From positions 97,046 through 161,045 of the forward strand of contig DF239840.1 of the NCBI GenBank assembly GCA_000507305.1: 64,000 bases of DNA, in the 5' to 3' direction. The notes beneath the pieces are model-generated. The model saw only the letters and a list, made by a program, of their open reading frames with translations, did no database searches and was not told where the DNA came from. This document shows positions 1 through 13,379 of this stretch, in pieces (the first letter of the stretch is position 1; each line of letters opens with the position of its first letter). Both the position numbers and the translations under genes were made by a program. This DNA comes from Breviolum minutum Mf 1.05b.01 (lineage: Eukaryota > Sar > Dinophyceae > Suessiales > Symbiodiniaceae).

Positions 1-291
1 ATAATTTCAACCACGGAACCTCCTATTTTGTTAGTTTAATCTCCGGCAAACTAACAGCTTGCTAAAGAACATGTCCATTTTTCGTGGTAAAAATCATCAA
101 ATTGGCGGGCAATTTTCTCCCAGCCATGTTGATTGAAACCAGAGCGTAGCTTTCAAGTGGAATTCCTTTTTCCAAGACTCTGGGGGGTCGGTCAAGTCTT
201 CCAGTGGGTGAAGTTACTTCACCATAAATCAGCGAACCCTGGTGCATTCAGAAGATCTATTCCAATTTCCAGTTCCCATTCCAACATCTTG

Positions 292-388
292 AGATACACC
301 CCCGAAAAACTAACATGGAACATCTTCGGAAAACCTCCATTTTTGGGGAACCCATGATGTTAATTTTCAGGGGAAAGATTCCCAGGAT
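292..388. repeat. Foldback element, family B-like, diverged copy
   Basis: It starts ATACACCCCCGAAAAACTAAC and carries the complementary GATGTTAATTTTCAGGGG near the right end. The left end is nearly the same as the element at 35888. It is the most diverged member and the ends are approximate. Confidence 0.45.
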
Positions 389-614
389 GTAGAAACCTTG
401 AAAAAAAACAAACCTTTTTTGTATACAAAACAAACCCATGTCTTTCATCAACCCTTGGATCTATACCAACCCACCCAGCCAGTGCACCACCAGGATTTTT
501 CGGGACGGAATCACGAACTCACTAAACCTTGATTTACTACAGTGGCATCCTGAATGGGTAGATATCCGACATCAACCCAAAAAAATACGGGGGTGAATTT
601 TTAGGCCTTATTTG

Positions 615-741
615 CTGTTGATGGAAGAAAGAAATCCCTGCAATCACCAGTTGATGGATTAAGGTAGTTTATCTACCATGATTTACCAGGGTTTTTGTTT
701 ACATCCCTAAGATCGTTTCTTCATGTTTTTTCCATCAACAG
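615..741. repeat. Foldback element, family C, copy 1
   Basis: The ends are inverted repeats that read CTGTTGATGGAAGAAA at the left and close with CCATCAACAG at the right. It shares these ends with 2483-2575 and 47276-47397. The interior has no coding frame, so this looks like a non-autonomous DNA transposon (MITE). Confidence 0.6.
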
Positions 742-2482
742 TATCAATGAAATCCACTGTAAGGTGCAACAGTCCAACGGAATTTCGTTTCCATCAACAC
801 GGTGGGCCCCGTCACCAGCTTAAAAATGGGGTTATGATAGCCCCTATAAAATGGGCCTTACAAATTGGTTTTCCTGGGGTGAAATTTCACTGCTAGGAAG
901 TGAAGTTATGGGCACGAATATATGAGTGTTTCCTTAAATGGTGGTACCCCCATTTCACATCCCAAAATGATCATTTTTCAGTAGGAAAACCCCATGGGTT
1001 TGTTGGGGAAACCCACCCATTTGAGGAAAATCCCCATATAACTTATAATTGGTGGTGACAAGAGGGGCCCACTTTGAAAATTCCTTCAAGAAATCAAGGT
1101 ACAGCTGGCAAATCTTCGTTGATGGCTTCTAAGGAAAACAAGGCCATCCGATCCTCAACTTTCAGAAACAGGCTGAAACTGTTTCTCACAGCCGTGTTTT
1201 TTTTTTGGAGGGAGGGAAACATTTTTTTAAAAAAACGAAAATCCTCCCATGGAAAGAAGTAGCTTAGTATACAAAAAAGAATGATTTCCAGCCTTCGCAT
1301 CTTAGTCTATTCATTCTCTTTTTGCGAAATTGTCTGAGCTCCAAAACAGAATGATCAGAGTCAGCATCCGAAGTATACTTTTCCCTTGAGGTTACAGCAT
1401 GAAAAAAATCAGAAAAACGTTCCCAAACATGATGGTGAATTGCTTGTGGGACTCCTAGATATTAATACCATTGATTCTCAGCTTGATGAAAAACCTACAC
1501 TTTCAAAAAACACACCCGGCCAAGAAGAAGTCGTTTGCTCCCAAACTTTGCATCCTTAAAAGCAAATGTTCATCCTCGCCAACCAAAACATGGAGGTTCG
1601 TTTAAACCCCTTCATGGAACCAGTTACAATTAACCTACTTGGTAGCTTCGAGAAAAAATTAGGTAAAATTAAGAAAAAAACTCCAGACACTCCCCTCAAA
1701 ACAAAACAAAAAAAATCGCCTCCCCCACCCCCCCCAAAAAAAAATAATAATAAACTACTGTTCACGTCCATTTTTCTCCGTTTTAACACTAGTTTTTCAA
1801 TTCATTTCGTAATGGCCATCCGAGAGTCGCTAGAGTGCATGATTTTCTGGTGAAAATATCTTAAGCGCGTTGACATGTAAGGAGACATGCTTGGATGATC
1901 CGAACAGAGCTCCCATGTGTTCACATAATCTGGAATATCACCTCAGGCAGATGCGTTCAAAAAAAAAGATCCAAAATGTTGGTTGAAAACAGCGATCTCA
2001 TCATACCAACAAAAAACGTGGCTTGCCCAAGGCCCAGGGTCCGGTGTCTCTTCAGTTTTTCTTTTAAAAACAATCAAGATGAAGCAGGTTGATTCAAGCC
2101 GTGACCTTTTTGGGATGGTGAGCATGTGCTCTTACTTTTGGACAGGTTGTTGGTGACCTTCAACTAGGGGATAAAGACGAGGCCGTTTTAAATCACGTGG
2201 AAGATATATATATATATATTTAATCATTATTACTATAATCATGATTGTTTATACTTTTATTATTATCATCATCGATATATATGTTCGGCAATCTGTTTCA
2301 ACTTGCAGGTTTCCTTTCCGAAACGACAACTTGCCTGGGAAACCGAATTCGAATGTATGTTCCAGATTTCAAGTGGTTGAGTTCATCAAGAAAATGCGGG
2401 TGGCTGACTTTGATTCGCTCTTGCAACAATTTTGGGAACCATCCCAATCCCACCAGATACCAAAAAGCAAATCCCTGAAACA

Positions 2483-2575
2483 CTGTTGATGGAAGAAATC
2501 CGGTGGTAGTTTAGCCCATTATTTCTTAGAAGGTTTTATGCATCCCAGGTGGTGCAGGATTTCTTCCGTCAACAG
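2483..2575. repeat. Foldback element, family C, copy 2
   Basis: The left end is CTGTTGATGGAAGAAATCC and the right end is GGATTTCTTCCGTCAACAG, an almost perfect inverted repeat of about 19 bp around a 55-bp centre. The interior contains GTTTTATGCATCCCAGGTGG, similar to the centre of the 47.3 kb copy in inverse order. It is non-coding and MITE-like. Confidence 0.75.
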
Positions 2576-3790
2576 TATGACTATGATTTCACCCCCGTGC
2601 AACACTGGCTGTTCATCACAAACACAAGTCTTCTCATCAACGGTTCATCCCTAATCGAAAAATATCCATTCAAAATTTGCGAATCTGTTCAGAAATTCGT
2701 TGCTATGCCGCACTTCTACGAGCTGATTGCTTTGCAAAGGTGCCAGTTCAATGAGATTTCGTCAATTACAACTCCACCCCAAAACCTTCGGAATTTCCCC
2801 GCCTAAAACCACCCAAAACCCAAGTGACAGTGTCGAAACCACAGCTTCAGCGGTGCCCGCCACGTCACCGTGGCATTCCGCCGACGGTCCCAACGGACAC
2901 CGCAGAGACGGAGCTGCTGACGCTGCGGCGTACACGACACGTGGCAGATGGTGGAGGAAATCCAGCGCGAGGGCTCACGCAGCATCACCACAAACTTGCC
3001 CCGACGCATCCTGAGGGTGTTTTGGAACAAACCCGTGGCCTTTGAAGGCATTGAAACAAAATGGTTGAACGTTTGGGAGTAGAAAGTTGCTAGAAGGGCA
3101 AGTTGGTTGTCTCTTCTTCATTGAAAAAAAAACATGATTCTTAGTACTTAGAGCCGCATATATGTTTTGATTCTCCTCTTCTCGAAAATGGCTCGTTCTA
3201 AGCCTACCCTAAACATTGCTTCCACCCAGAAACGCTAGTCATATAAACTATCATTCAGCCCTGGATAGGTGTATGTATTTATGTTGTATATATACATTGC
3301 AGGTACATAGAATTTCACTCCCTCTCTCTCTTAAGCATATATCCGCCGACCCCTCGCCTTTTTCGAGGGGGAGGCGAAAAGAGTGGCGTAGGCGACGTGT
3401 AGGTTTGCTGGTGGTTGATGTTTTGCTTATTCCTTGTGCGTTATCGTGGAGAAGAAGTGCTGTTTGACTGTGTAGGATTCATTGCCAAGAAGCTGCGGCC
3501 TTGGGTTTGTTCGGGGTAGGCTGCGTGACGTTTTCTGTCTACGTAGGGGGGCTTGTCTCTTCTCTTTTAGGGGTTNAGGTGGTGTTTGGCTGTTTTGAGT
3601 CCATCGCCGGGAGGTTGCCGCCTGGTCCTTTTCACACCCCCAAAAAAACACCCCCCGCCTTTTTTTTGAACCTTTCGCATCATTCAAAACATCCATGGGA
3701 ATTGCATGTTGACCTTCTAAGGTAGGACTTTGTAGCATATAATCACCCTTCATTGTTGCCATTATGCTAATGACCAGTCAACCTACCCGC

Positions 3791-3900
3791 ATGTAAGGTA
3801 CCCCCATGAGAAACAAAGCCTTATTAAGGGGTTATTGACCATAGTTGTTCCCTTAATAAGGCCTTATTAAGGCTTTATTTCTCATGTGGGTACCTTACAT
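3791..3900. repeat. 110-bp near-perfect foldback element
   Basis: It starts ATGTAAGGTACCCCCATGAG and ends CTCATGTGGGTACCTTACAT. The arms extend inward through complementary AAAGCCTTATTAAGG and CCTTATTAAGGCTTTATT, leaving a loop of about 20 bases. It could fold into one long hairpin. No other copy is in this window. Confidence 0.75.
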
Positions 3901-5699
3901 AGTTTGACTGCCCATGATATACATATGAGCCACGGAAAAAAAATGTCGTGGACCCTTACTTTCCATTGAATCCTGGTTGGTTCATAGGGATCTTTATAAC
4001 AGTTTATCACTAGTTTATCTATCTTCCCTATATAGCTGGGTAATATATAATCCACCATATACCAATAAACAACCAGGGGCCATTTTTTCATTACCCATAT
4101 ATATATAATATGCATATATATATATATACCACTTACCACTTATATACTATCTATAGTCCTTGTCCTTTTTTTGAGGCAGGTTATATGCCACCTGTTCTTC
4201 ACCATTCGGACCCTTCAGCGGGGTTCCCGCCATGTGACTGGCTCATGGCCCAAGTTTTATCAGCGTTGAGGATCAAAGTTGGATCAGACCTCAGGAGAGC
4301 ACCCCAAATTTCTGAGTTCAATGGTATACGGTAACCATTTAGGATAACCCTAGGATAGCCATTGTATAAGCATACTATAAGCTTATCTCCATCCCATGCA
4401 ACTTGAACCAAAAACAACCTACGGGCGTTTCGGACCCCGTGAAATCATTGATGAAGAGTGTTGATTCCAAAATCTGGAGAAAGCATCTTGCTGCATTTGT
4501 ATTTTTTGGGAAATTCACTGATAGTTGAGGTTCGTTATATAACACCTACCCAAACTTCATGCACAACGTTCAAGAGCAAATCCCTCAAAATCACCATACC
4601 TTTGCATCAATGTTTGATCCCTCCACATATAAATAGTTCAATGATCCCTGCTGGATGGGAATGCACCAGCTATCCAAAAAGCCGGACAGGGGTTGTATCT
4701 GTCAGCGGTCAGAACGGACAGCTACCAACAGTAGCAATGGAGAAACTGACCATATAATGAAAATATTATGAAGTGTTTTGATGATTGGATGATATGTTGG
4801 GTTTTTTACTTTAAGCCTATATTACAGTACGACTCACCAGAGTGTATAAGATGATTGTAAGCAGTTTTGGGCAGTGCAAAGAACCTTTTATTCCATCCCA
4901 TGAAACCCGAAAAGGGTGGTTTTCTCCTACTTTCCCGAAAAAAAAACCCTGATAATCCTACAACACCGGGGGAGTAAGCATTTTTTTTGCCAAAGGAAGA
5001 TCAATTTTTGGAAGTACAAAAAAACTGACTTCCGACAAAGTATGGAGTTGATCCAGGTTTTTGTTGTGGAAGGTGCGCAACGCGACTTGAGTCGATGACC
5101 TAGATTTTGTTGAAGCACAGGGTGAGCTTCACTAACTTTAAACTGCTAACAGGTTTGAAAAATGAACCGGCTGGAACCTGCAAAAATAGTGGTTTGGAAG
5201 ATGCTTGTCCTGTTCAATTGGGTGAATTCTTGAGGTTCCATGCTAATTTTCCAGGGTTTAACTGCAAAATACAATTCCACACTCTAGCTACAATGCAAGA
5301 ATGCTCAGAAGTATTTTGGCCTGTACTTCTCATAAAACATGGTGTAACCTAACTACTTTCCGCAGCATCAGTGATGCGCACTTCTCCCTTATGATTAGAT
5401 ACCCCAACAAAATTAGTCATATCATAGATACATATCTCAATATCCCAGTGTATATGTAAACATTCACAGATGTATATGTATATGTACAATTTGTACAGTA
5501 TCTACAGATTGTTTTGTATGTATACATACCTTGCTAGTAATTTCAACACCCCTGAAAAAAGATAATGTGTTTTTGGGATTATCACCTGTATTCTACGTAC
5601 CTCCGGTTGAAATGGGATTTTCTCCTGAGGTTGAAAAAAATTACCACGTAGCTTGGGATGGCCCAAAAATCCCACAGTTGAAGCGGGGAGCACCCTTAT

Positions 5700-5945
5700 A
5701 TAACAATATGTACAGATACAGATGTATATACAAATATAGATATGGATTTGTAGATATAGATATAGGTATAGGTATAGATATAGAATAAATATAGGCATGA
5801 ATGTAGGTATAGATATGAATATAGATTTGTTGATATAGATATAGAAATATAGAAAAATGTATTTAGATTCAAAGCTATATAGATACATAGATATACATAG
5901 ATATACATAGATATACAAATATAAATATCTAAATATGTATGCATA
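5700..5945. repeat. ATAGAT low-complexity tract
   Basis: TAGATATAGATATAGG-type sequence. Long Tyr/Ile frames on the minus strand derive from it. Confidence 0.9.
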
Positions 5946-6438
5946 AACATATGGATTAATTCATATATGTACCTATAGAGAGATCATACACCCGTGCCGA
6001 CGTTCCACGACTTTCCAACCAAGGTGCATGTAAAGATTCTTTGCAAAACGTAAGTCTCGACCGATCCAACGTCCGAATTGCCTTACATCGTCATGTACGG
6101 CTTTCTTGACCTCAACAAAAATCCAAGGGTGCCAGTCGAGTCTAATATGAAATGAAAAACAAACACATGTTTTTTGGAAAAAACATAGGGGTTGGAACTC
6201 GGAAACGAAACAAAAACACCCAAAAAAAAAAAAATGTTTGGAAAAAAAATTGAAACTGCCACATAATTTGGAGCGGAGATAATTTGGAGATACACTCCCT
6301 AAAACAAACAGCTAGCCCTTCATAAGAAAGTGGTTGGGAAACGGACTACTTTCCTTTTGGGTTTGGACCTATGTTCAAAGGCTATGCGGCTATGTTCGTT
6401 TTAGGGAGGGCTATTTTGGCATGATTATGTTCACAAGG

Positions 6439-6540
6439 ATGTTTCCGAAAATAGTGGTACCCCCAAATCATCCATTTTAATAGGGTTTTCCATTATAAAC
6501 CATCCATTTTGGGGGCCCACCTCTATTTTTGGAAACACCC
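6439..6540. repeat. Foldback element, family A, copy 1
   Basis: The arms read GATGTTTCCGAAAATAGTGG and CTATTTTTGGAAACACCC, with inner arms around CCATTTT...AAATGG-type complementarity. The centre AATAGGGTTTTCCATTATAA is identical to the copy at 9.0 kb. It is non-coding and MITE-like. A very diverged relative may cover 905-1030. Confidence 0.7.
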
Positions 6541-9003
6541 ACAAAGCCAAGTTGCAAGAACATTCATTGCTTGCATCTCACTGCCTGCCCAGGGTCTTCC
6601 CTGTGGATCTCGTTTTACCATGGAGATGTTCGGATGGCTCGACAAGAGCCACGACATGGACGTGGTGCCCGAACCAGGAAAGCCTAACATCACAGCACGC
6701 AAGGGCCAGGAGGCAAAAGGACTCGCACGGCCACGGCAACACATCCTGGAGAGGAGTCCAACCGAACAAAAAAAATGGGGGTTTGTTGGACGGGTTTTTT
6801 TTGTTGGGCAGAAACGAATTTCGCAAAGAAACCAACAAAAGGGAAACAAAAAATTGATGAATATAGATTCATTTTTGCAGTGGCCCAGACCAAAAAAATC
6901 ATATCTAATATCTAGGCCCTAGGCTAATATGATCATCCATGGTGTAATTCTTTCCTTTAAAATTTTGGGAGAAAAAAAACAACAAAAAAACGAACCCCGG
7001 AGACAGCTGGAAAAAAGAAATTGGACCCATCCAGCGTTTTTGAACGAATTTTCTGTCAGGAGTGAAGCAAAAACAAAAATATTTAGAAAACCAGGTAGGA
7101 TTGAATAGGGATCCCCAAGATGAAGATAATTCTTTGACCAAGTTGGTTGGTTCACTTGTGACTAAAAAAATCATGTTGTACCACAGTTGGTTTACCAGGT
7201 GGGACTAAAAATTGACTTTGGTGATTGAAAGAAAATACCAGTGGTTAAAAATTCAAGTTCTTTGCAACTCCAATTCTGTAAATGAAAATCCTACTATCAT
7301 GAAAATCGCAAAAAAGCAGTGTGTTTTCAACACACTCTTTTTATCCGCTTCCCCCACGAAATTTTGTTCCAAAGTTTTGTTGTCTGGTCAAGGTGACAAT
7401 TCCAGTATCCTCCCCCTGGTCCCATGGGAAAAAAATCCCTCATCTGGGATACCTGCTGCTTGGAACCAAGAATCTCATAGGTATGGATGCCAGTGAAGCA
7501 ACTCGATTGTGCCAGGATTTTCGCAGAAGATCTGGAAACATCGCAACAACTTTCTCTTAATTCCTCAACATCTGGGCGACTTGATGGCCAACATGCAAAC
7601 TCATCAATCTCACCAAAGACACCCACAGCGAGCAACAGACCGAGCTTTCCAGATAACCACATGGCTGAAGCATGTCTTGTTTTGTTTCTTTCTGGGAGAT
7701 TTCTGTTGTTTTTTTTTGCGTAAAGATTGCGGATGGTGAAGGAAGTAGGAATGATAGAAGCTTTCTGCTTCAAAAATTGGGAAACACAAATCTCGGGAGC
7801 CTTTTGGTAGAGAAAAATGGCTTCGAGTGTATCTTCGGAACTTTCAATGATTCAAGAGATTCCTAGCTTTAGATCCTTTTTGATCAAATAGTGATCAGCT
7901 ACATATCAGTTATCTTGATGGTGAATGTTGGTGTGGTTGGAGCCTATTCTAAGGATCTCCCGAAACAATAAGACACCTTCAGAATATCTAAGGGATTGCA
8001 AGATAGGCACAACCACAAACCAACCAGCTCACCAAAAAGGACGTCAATTAAACATGAGAAGTTGGTATGTCGACCACCTAACTGTCCTAAAAAGTTGATC
8101 TACACGTCAACTTCTGCGTAGGGATCTGGTCTGGTCAAGCAGGGTCATGGGGCAAAAAATGGGGCCCCATTTTTTGAAGAAAAAAAACGTCCCACGCGAC
8201 CAGCCTTGGGTCTAACAAAAACTTCATATATATATATATATACATATATTCACGCCTTGAGCTTGAAAACATCTGCGGTTTTTCATTAAAAAAACTGCAG
8301 TTTTTTGGTGCCTTTTTTTTTCCAGGGATAGGGATAGGAAGCCCCCCTGTCCAAGAAGTCTGAGGTGGATGATCTTCAAAGAGCAACCTCTTTTTTAATT
8401 GGATCCGCAAGATTTTGTTGGATGATTTTTAGACCTCCAGGTAGTGCATGTTTTCACGCCGTTTGGGCGATGATCATCAGCATAACTGGAAACCATGTGG
8501 AAGAGGCGAAGTAAAAAGTTTGAAAAACATCTATCCCAACTTCTTAGGTTCAGTATCCCAACTTCATAGGTTCAGTGTTCCTGTTTAAAAAATGGTGATG
8601 TCATTGCTACACCTTGTGACCTTATCCATCCTGCAGCTATGCAAAAGAACCATCCTTTCGTGATGGACCTACAGTCGGAAAGTGGAAAAATGGAATCTCT
8701 TCCTTTGAAACGTAGCCTTTTTCGAAAATCGTACCAGTTTTATGTGCTATTATGTACTTGAACTTTGGAATATATCATCGGTATATACTTAGTTCCTTTG
8801 TATGTGAAATGTATCATATCTTTCTATTGTTTCTTTTCTTTGCATCGAAATCTAGTGTGTTTCCTTGTGTTCGATTCGATCCCATAGGCCTATATGGGCC
8901 TCCCAAAAATCACCTGTTGTCGTCATTTGGGTCCCAAGAACTTCACCGGTTTTTGGGGACGGTGAATCCTGACACCGAAGTTGGGGGTTGCTGATGTACA
9001 TAT

Positions 9004-9110
9004 GGATGGTTCCGAAAATAGTGGGTCTTCCCCCCAAATCATCCATTTTTTAATAGGGTTTTCCATTATAAACCATCCATTTTGGGGTACCCCTATTTTT
9101 GGAAACACCC
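9004..9110. repeat. Foldback element, family A, copy 2
   Basis: It is nearly identical to 6439-6540: GGTTCCGAAAATAGTGG at the left, CCCCTATTTTTGGAAACACC at the right, and the same AATAGGGTTTTCCATTATAA centre. The two copies differ mainly by short indels next to the arms. Confidence 0.75.
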
Positions 9111-9290
9111 ATATGTGTATACATATTGCTCTGCTAGACGTTCCACCTGCGATAGTTAGTTCTTTCTATGCAACTACGGATACATATTTAAATGTACAGT
9201 CTACATGAACTTAGATGGCCGGCAGCAGCCCTCATAAGACAGTCCTGTTGTTGCCATCCAACTGCAAGAAGATTGTTGATGGATACATGG

Positions 9291-9385
9291 ACCTAGAACC
9301 AAAATGATCCCTATTTTTGAAGGTCAACCCCCCCCAAAACAAGGCCGAAAGTCCAATCAAAATAGGGGTCTAATATGGGTTCTAG
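9291..9385. repeat. Foldback element with CCTAGAACC ends
   Basis: CCTAGAACCAAAATGATCCC plus TATTTTTGA at the left pairs with TCAAAATAGGGGTC plus TAATATGGGTTCTAGG at the right. The central loop carries a C-run. It is a single copy here and non-coding. Confidence 0.6.
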
Positions 9386-9953
9386 GGATACTCTAGTTCA
9401 ATCAGAACCATTCCCAGCATTGCAAGCAGCAATTGCGCCACCAAGTCACCCTTCCCAACCCCCAGTCCTCTCCGACCAGCAAATGGCGAAAAACCACGAA
9501 CAATCAGATATCCCCATGTTCAATAGGAAATACATCGGCGAAAAATCCAGGTCTATTTTCCAGCTAGCTACGTGAATTTTCCAAGGTCTACATGTTTCAA
9601 CAACAACTTTCCGTTGTTGCTATTGTCAAACATCCGAGCCATCCGTTGTTTCGGAGGCATTGGCCCTAGTAAAAGCTTCGGTTTTAGCAACCAGCCGAAA
9701 AAAATGGCGGCTGGTTGGACTTCCAGAAATTTGTTGGGGAAAAAAAAACTGATCAACGGAAAATTGTGCACACAAAGTTGGTGGCCCTGGGGTTGAAATT
9801 TGCCAAAGTTATGGGCGGTTCCCTTGAGCCCTTCACGCAAATGTCAGCAGGAAGATCATGATTTTTCGCCCCGGAAATTTGCGTCCGCTGCGTCCAGGAT
9901 GAAGCAAAAAAAAAATGAAAAACTGACTGAAACTGCAAGAATTAGTAAGCCCT

Positions 9954-10054
9954 AAGGATCATTGGACCCTCAAAACTGGTTATTTTGAGGACCCTACCCC
10001 TGCTATACAGGTTCAAACCCTTCCATTGCAGGGTCCAAGATCCTTAGGGAGTGC
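9954..10054. repeat. Foldback element with CCCTAAGGATC ends
   Basis: CCCTAAGGATCATTGGACCC at the left is complementary to GGGTCCAAGATCCTTAGGG at the right, with about 60 bases between. It is one more small non-autonomous element family, seen once. Confidence 0.65.
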
Positions 10055-10962
10055 ATAATAACCATGGTGATCGTAAGTCCCCAATTCTCGGGGTGATCCC
10101 CTTCCAAATGGTCTGTATATGGCTTATAAATCGGGGTTATTGAAATACCTCTTGCCCTCCCGAAAAGGCCTTTTCATCACACAATGTTGATCGAATTTTT
10201 TGTTGAGTTAGACATGTTTTAAATACATCGTATCTGGACAATTTATCATTCAAGGCCATTTTTGGGGGGATTCCCTTACAATCACTACCCAAGAGTTGGT
10301 CGTTATAAATTGCCCAGATCGTATGAAGCGAGTTTTTTCCTGCCATGTCCTGTGATGCATCTTGGATCATCTTGGCCTCATTTCACTCAATTCCCAATCT
10401 TCACCCGTGACCCGGGACCCGGTCGGTCTTTTTTGGGAAAACCCGTGGATGTCAAACCACTGGGGAAAGTTGGAGATGTACTGACTGTTGATGGTTTCAG
10501 AAGCACATCCCTTCAAACCAGAAAATCCACAAAAATGGATGTCCAAGAGAAAAAGACTTCATGGGATGTTCACATATGAACTGCTGTTTGCTCAATTGCC
10601 GCTTCAGATTTCTAAAAACCATCAACACTGTGAGAATCTTAAGCCAGTGATTTCAAAAATACTCCCATGCGCTGGCCCATGCCTTCTTCGGAAGCATTTC
10701 GGAAGCGGAGGACCAAAAAGCGACTTTTGGAAGGGAAAAAGAAAAACACCGGCCAATTATATAATTTATATATATACAGTAATTGCAAAGTAGATTGCAC
10801 AGTCTTTACAAATTAATTGGTTTATAAGGACCCTTTAGCAACCTATCTTTTGGTGTCTGTGCCATCTATTTTGACCTTAAGGTATCTGTCCAACTCATTT
10901 TGAGTTGCGCTACGTATTCCTTCAAGGGAAATCTGTACAAACTCAGCCTTTCAAAGCTAAAG

Positions 10963-13164
10963 TTATATTCCGCTTCCCCGGTGCTTCAGGATCACTTTCA
11001 CAACAACACCACCAAGACGCGAGACAATGGAAAACACCACAACGCCCCCGGACCAAGCAAGAGCACGTGTAAGAGATGATCCCACATACCGAGTTACAAC
11101 ATAAAGCGCCAAGAGGATGCTCAGAAAAAGGCCACATGTGAGAGCCACCATCAGGTTCTTGAAGATTTCAATACATGGCGTCCTCCCTTTTGCCCGTGTC
11201 AACATGCAAAACATGATCAGCAAATCTTTGACGCTTGGGAAAGCTAGCAACCAGAACACCAAGCCTTCAGTCAATAGAGCCACAGGAGTGTGCTCCCAAA
11301 GGGACTCATAAGGAAAGGGAACGAAGCTCGCAGAGAGATCCAGAAAGGTCCAGACGAAGGGCGTTGTCACACTGAGAATCCAGGTATTTGTAAAGACTTT
11401 ATCACTCAAAAGCACCATCAGCATGTCCAAGACTTCTGAGCGTACTGCATCTTCAAACGCTTCTTGACTCCCAAACCAAATCTTCACACATTCTTTCACC
11501 ACCCGACGGTCACACAGCATCGGGGCACCCGTTGGGTCCACATGATTCTGATCACAGCATGCACTTCTGGTCGCATCGAAGGAAATATCCAACAATTGCT
11601 CTTTCATAATGTCCAGTTCTCGGAAGTAGCTACGAATCGTCAGAATCTGTCGCAAGCAAGTCGTGCCATTTCAGAATGGAAAAAGACTGCAAAACAAGAC
11701 TTGTTTCAATTGACTAAATGGGGGCTTGGAAACGAAAACGACCAAGAATGGTATTTTTGATTCGGATTTCCGTCCAAACGAAAAAAAATCCAACAAAAAT
11801 CAGTTTGTGTTTCAATAAGTCGGCAAGCAACTGCTGGATAGGCCACCACCAAACCACCGATCAAACCAGGAGTCATCACAAGTACCATATCGCGGGTGTG
11901 ATCTTCAAACGAAACGGTTGTCAAAGGAAGCGCAACAACAAAAGAGAGCGTAAAAATTGCAATGGAAATAGGGCCCAAAAAAAGTGGTCTCACAATCAAT
12001 GCTTGTTTTCCTGATGTCATCTTTTTGCTTTTCAAAAAGGCAGCAAGCTCAAAGAGACACCATAACCTCTCCTTAGGTTTTGAGTTTCCAATGTCACAAA
12101 ATAAATGTCGAAACATATCCTTTTGTGTCCAACCAAAAACACAGCTCCGCCAAAATTTCAGTCGACATACCGAAAGAGATCCAAGTTTCAGTCCAAGTAG
12201 GATCCCATAAAATCAGCATGACCTCTGAATTTTTCAGCAAACCTGCCAAGCTGAAAATTGCCTGAGTTTTTAAATCATTGTCATTTTGACTAATACAGAT
12301 TCGGTCTAAGAAGACTTTTGTAGGAGATCTCCAAGAGATCATTACCACAATGGTGACGACAAAGCCCGAGGGCAGACACCAAGGAGAAAATGGGACCCCA
12401 GCAAATCCACGGTCAATGCTAGGGAGAATTCCAAAACAGAAGAGAATCGCCATCAAAATAGCCGTCAAAAAGCCACAGAACAGTGCAGCAGGGCCATTGT
12501 AGAGGGTGAGAAGTGTCAAGATTTTTTTCCAGTACCCTCCATGCCAAGAATGGCTCCAAAACGTCGAAATCTTTTGACTCTTGAAACTCTTGTGATAGAA
12601 ATCGCCATCACATCCCACACGCAAGGCTTTGGCAAAATGTTGAAATGCAGAAAATGCACGGGTCACACGCAAGATTTCCGGATTGGTCACATCCATCTGT
12701 GCAATGTTCTTAGCAACCTGTGGAATGATCTCCTGGATTTGGATTTCCAGCTCTGATGCCATAGGATTCACCTTGTCAAAAACGGGCAACAGCCTTTTTT
12801 TTAGTTTCCCAAGTCACCAAAAAAAGTGACAAAACTGTGTGCCAATGGAGTCATTCTTTTCAGGAAAAATCAAGAAATCCACATCAAAAATCATGTTTGA
12901 GATTTCTCAATGGATCGCACAGGTCCCATCACCCCTTAAGGATAAAAATGCCTAAGCCGCAAAACTTATGGCCTGTCATCCCCATTTTTTAGTTTTTTTT
13001 TCGTTTGAACTTTACCTTCAAGTCACCGCTTCAAGACCAGATGCCATACTATGTTGACTCGACTGACTCCTCCTTCCAGGGCTGTCATAGCCATAGCCGG
13101 ATTCGTCAAATCCATGGTCGGACCCGCTTACCTGCCACTCGAACTCCGAAGGAACGCGCGCCAT
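10963..13164 (-). CDS. TIR-like multipass membrane protein, four exons
   Basis: Proposed exons on the minus strand are 13164-13027 (46 codons), 12771-12190 (194), 12071-11814 (86) and 11646-10963 (227 plus stop), all phase 0, giving about 553 residues. Exon 2 contains FWSHSWHGG, two hydrophobic segments, then VFLDRICISQNDNDLK and MLILWDPTWT. Exon 3 continues ERLWCLFELAAF. This block resembles the TIR-like fold of a membrane protein family I associate with dinoflagellates. Exons 3 and 4 add several more hydrophobic segments and the family-like CCDQNHVDPTG and IWFGSQEAFEDAVRSEV. Intron 2 (12189-12072) needs a GA donor: ACT|GAAACT ... CTAAG|GAGAGG. Intron 1 is GT-AG with GTGA at both junctions. 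The intron 3 borders (GA donor at 11813, acceptor ending 11647) are the best in-frame choice but uncertain. ATG 13164 is the first Met after an AG|GA acceptor at 13220. The function is unknown; a role in signalling is only inferred. Confidence 0.75.
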
Positions 13165-13379
13165 TCCGAGTCGCGGCCCGAAGAGGACTGTATTCACTGG
13201 ATTTTGCAAAGACAAGCTCCTGAGCAAAAATCTCTGTCACAAAGCAAGGTGATTCTATGGCATGCTAATGTCAAGGCCTTTCACATATCATGAACCCTCC
13301 ATTAGGGTGCAAGATCTTGAGCATCATTGATAGAATTGTAGAATTCTATGTCTATGTTCCTGTATCATCAAGTCGATAC

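Larger units (their letters stand above)
1..10900. other. Gene-poor leftmost region filled with small foldback elements
   Basis: I find no coding exon here that I would defend. The open frames are short, overlap on both strands and show no protein pattern. Many come from A- or T-rich tracts or from the inverted repeats listed separately. Two stretches are GC-richer than their surroundings and could be remnants. At 2830-3080 the plus strand ends in an open frame reading MVEEIQREGSRS and closing at 3080, directly after a CAG. At 6580-6760 an open plus frame contains MEMFGWLDKSHDMD. A third block, 3330-3600, is also GC-rich, without a coherent frame. None has a recognisable domain. Confidence 0.5.

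Noticed and set aside
1556..1853. Open frames over the A/C-rich stretch on both strands
   Set aside because: Poly-Lys/poly-Pro and poly-Gly/poly-Phe readings of homopolymer runs.
5502..5950. Long minus-strand open frames rich in Tyr and Ile
   Set aside because: They arise from the ATAGAT repeat and have no protein-like composition.
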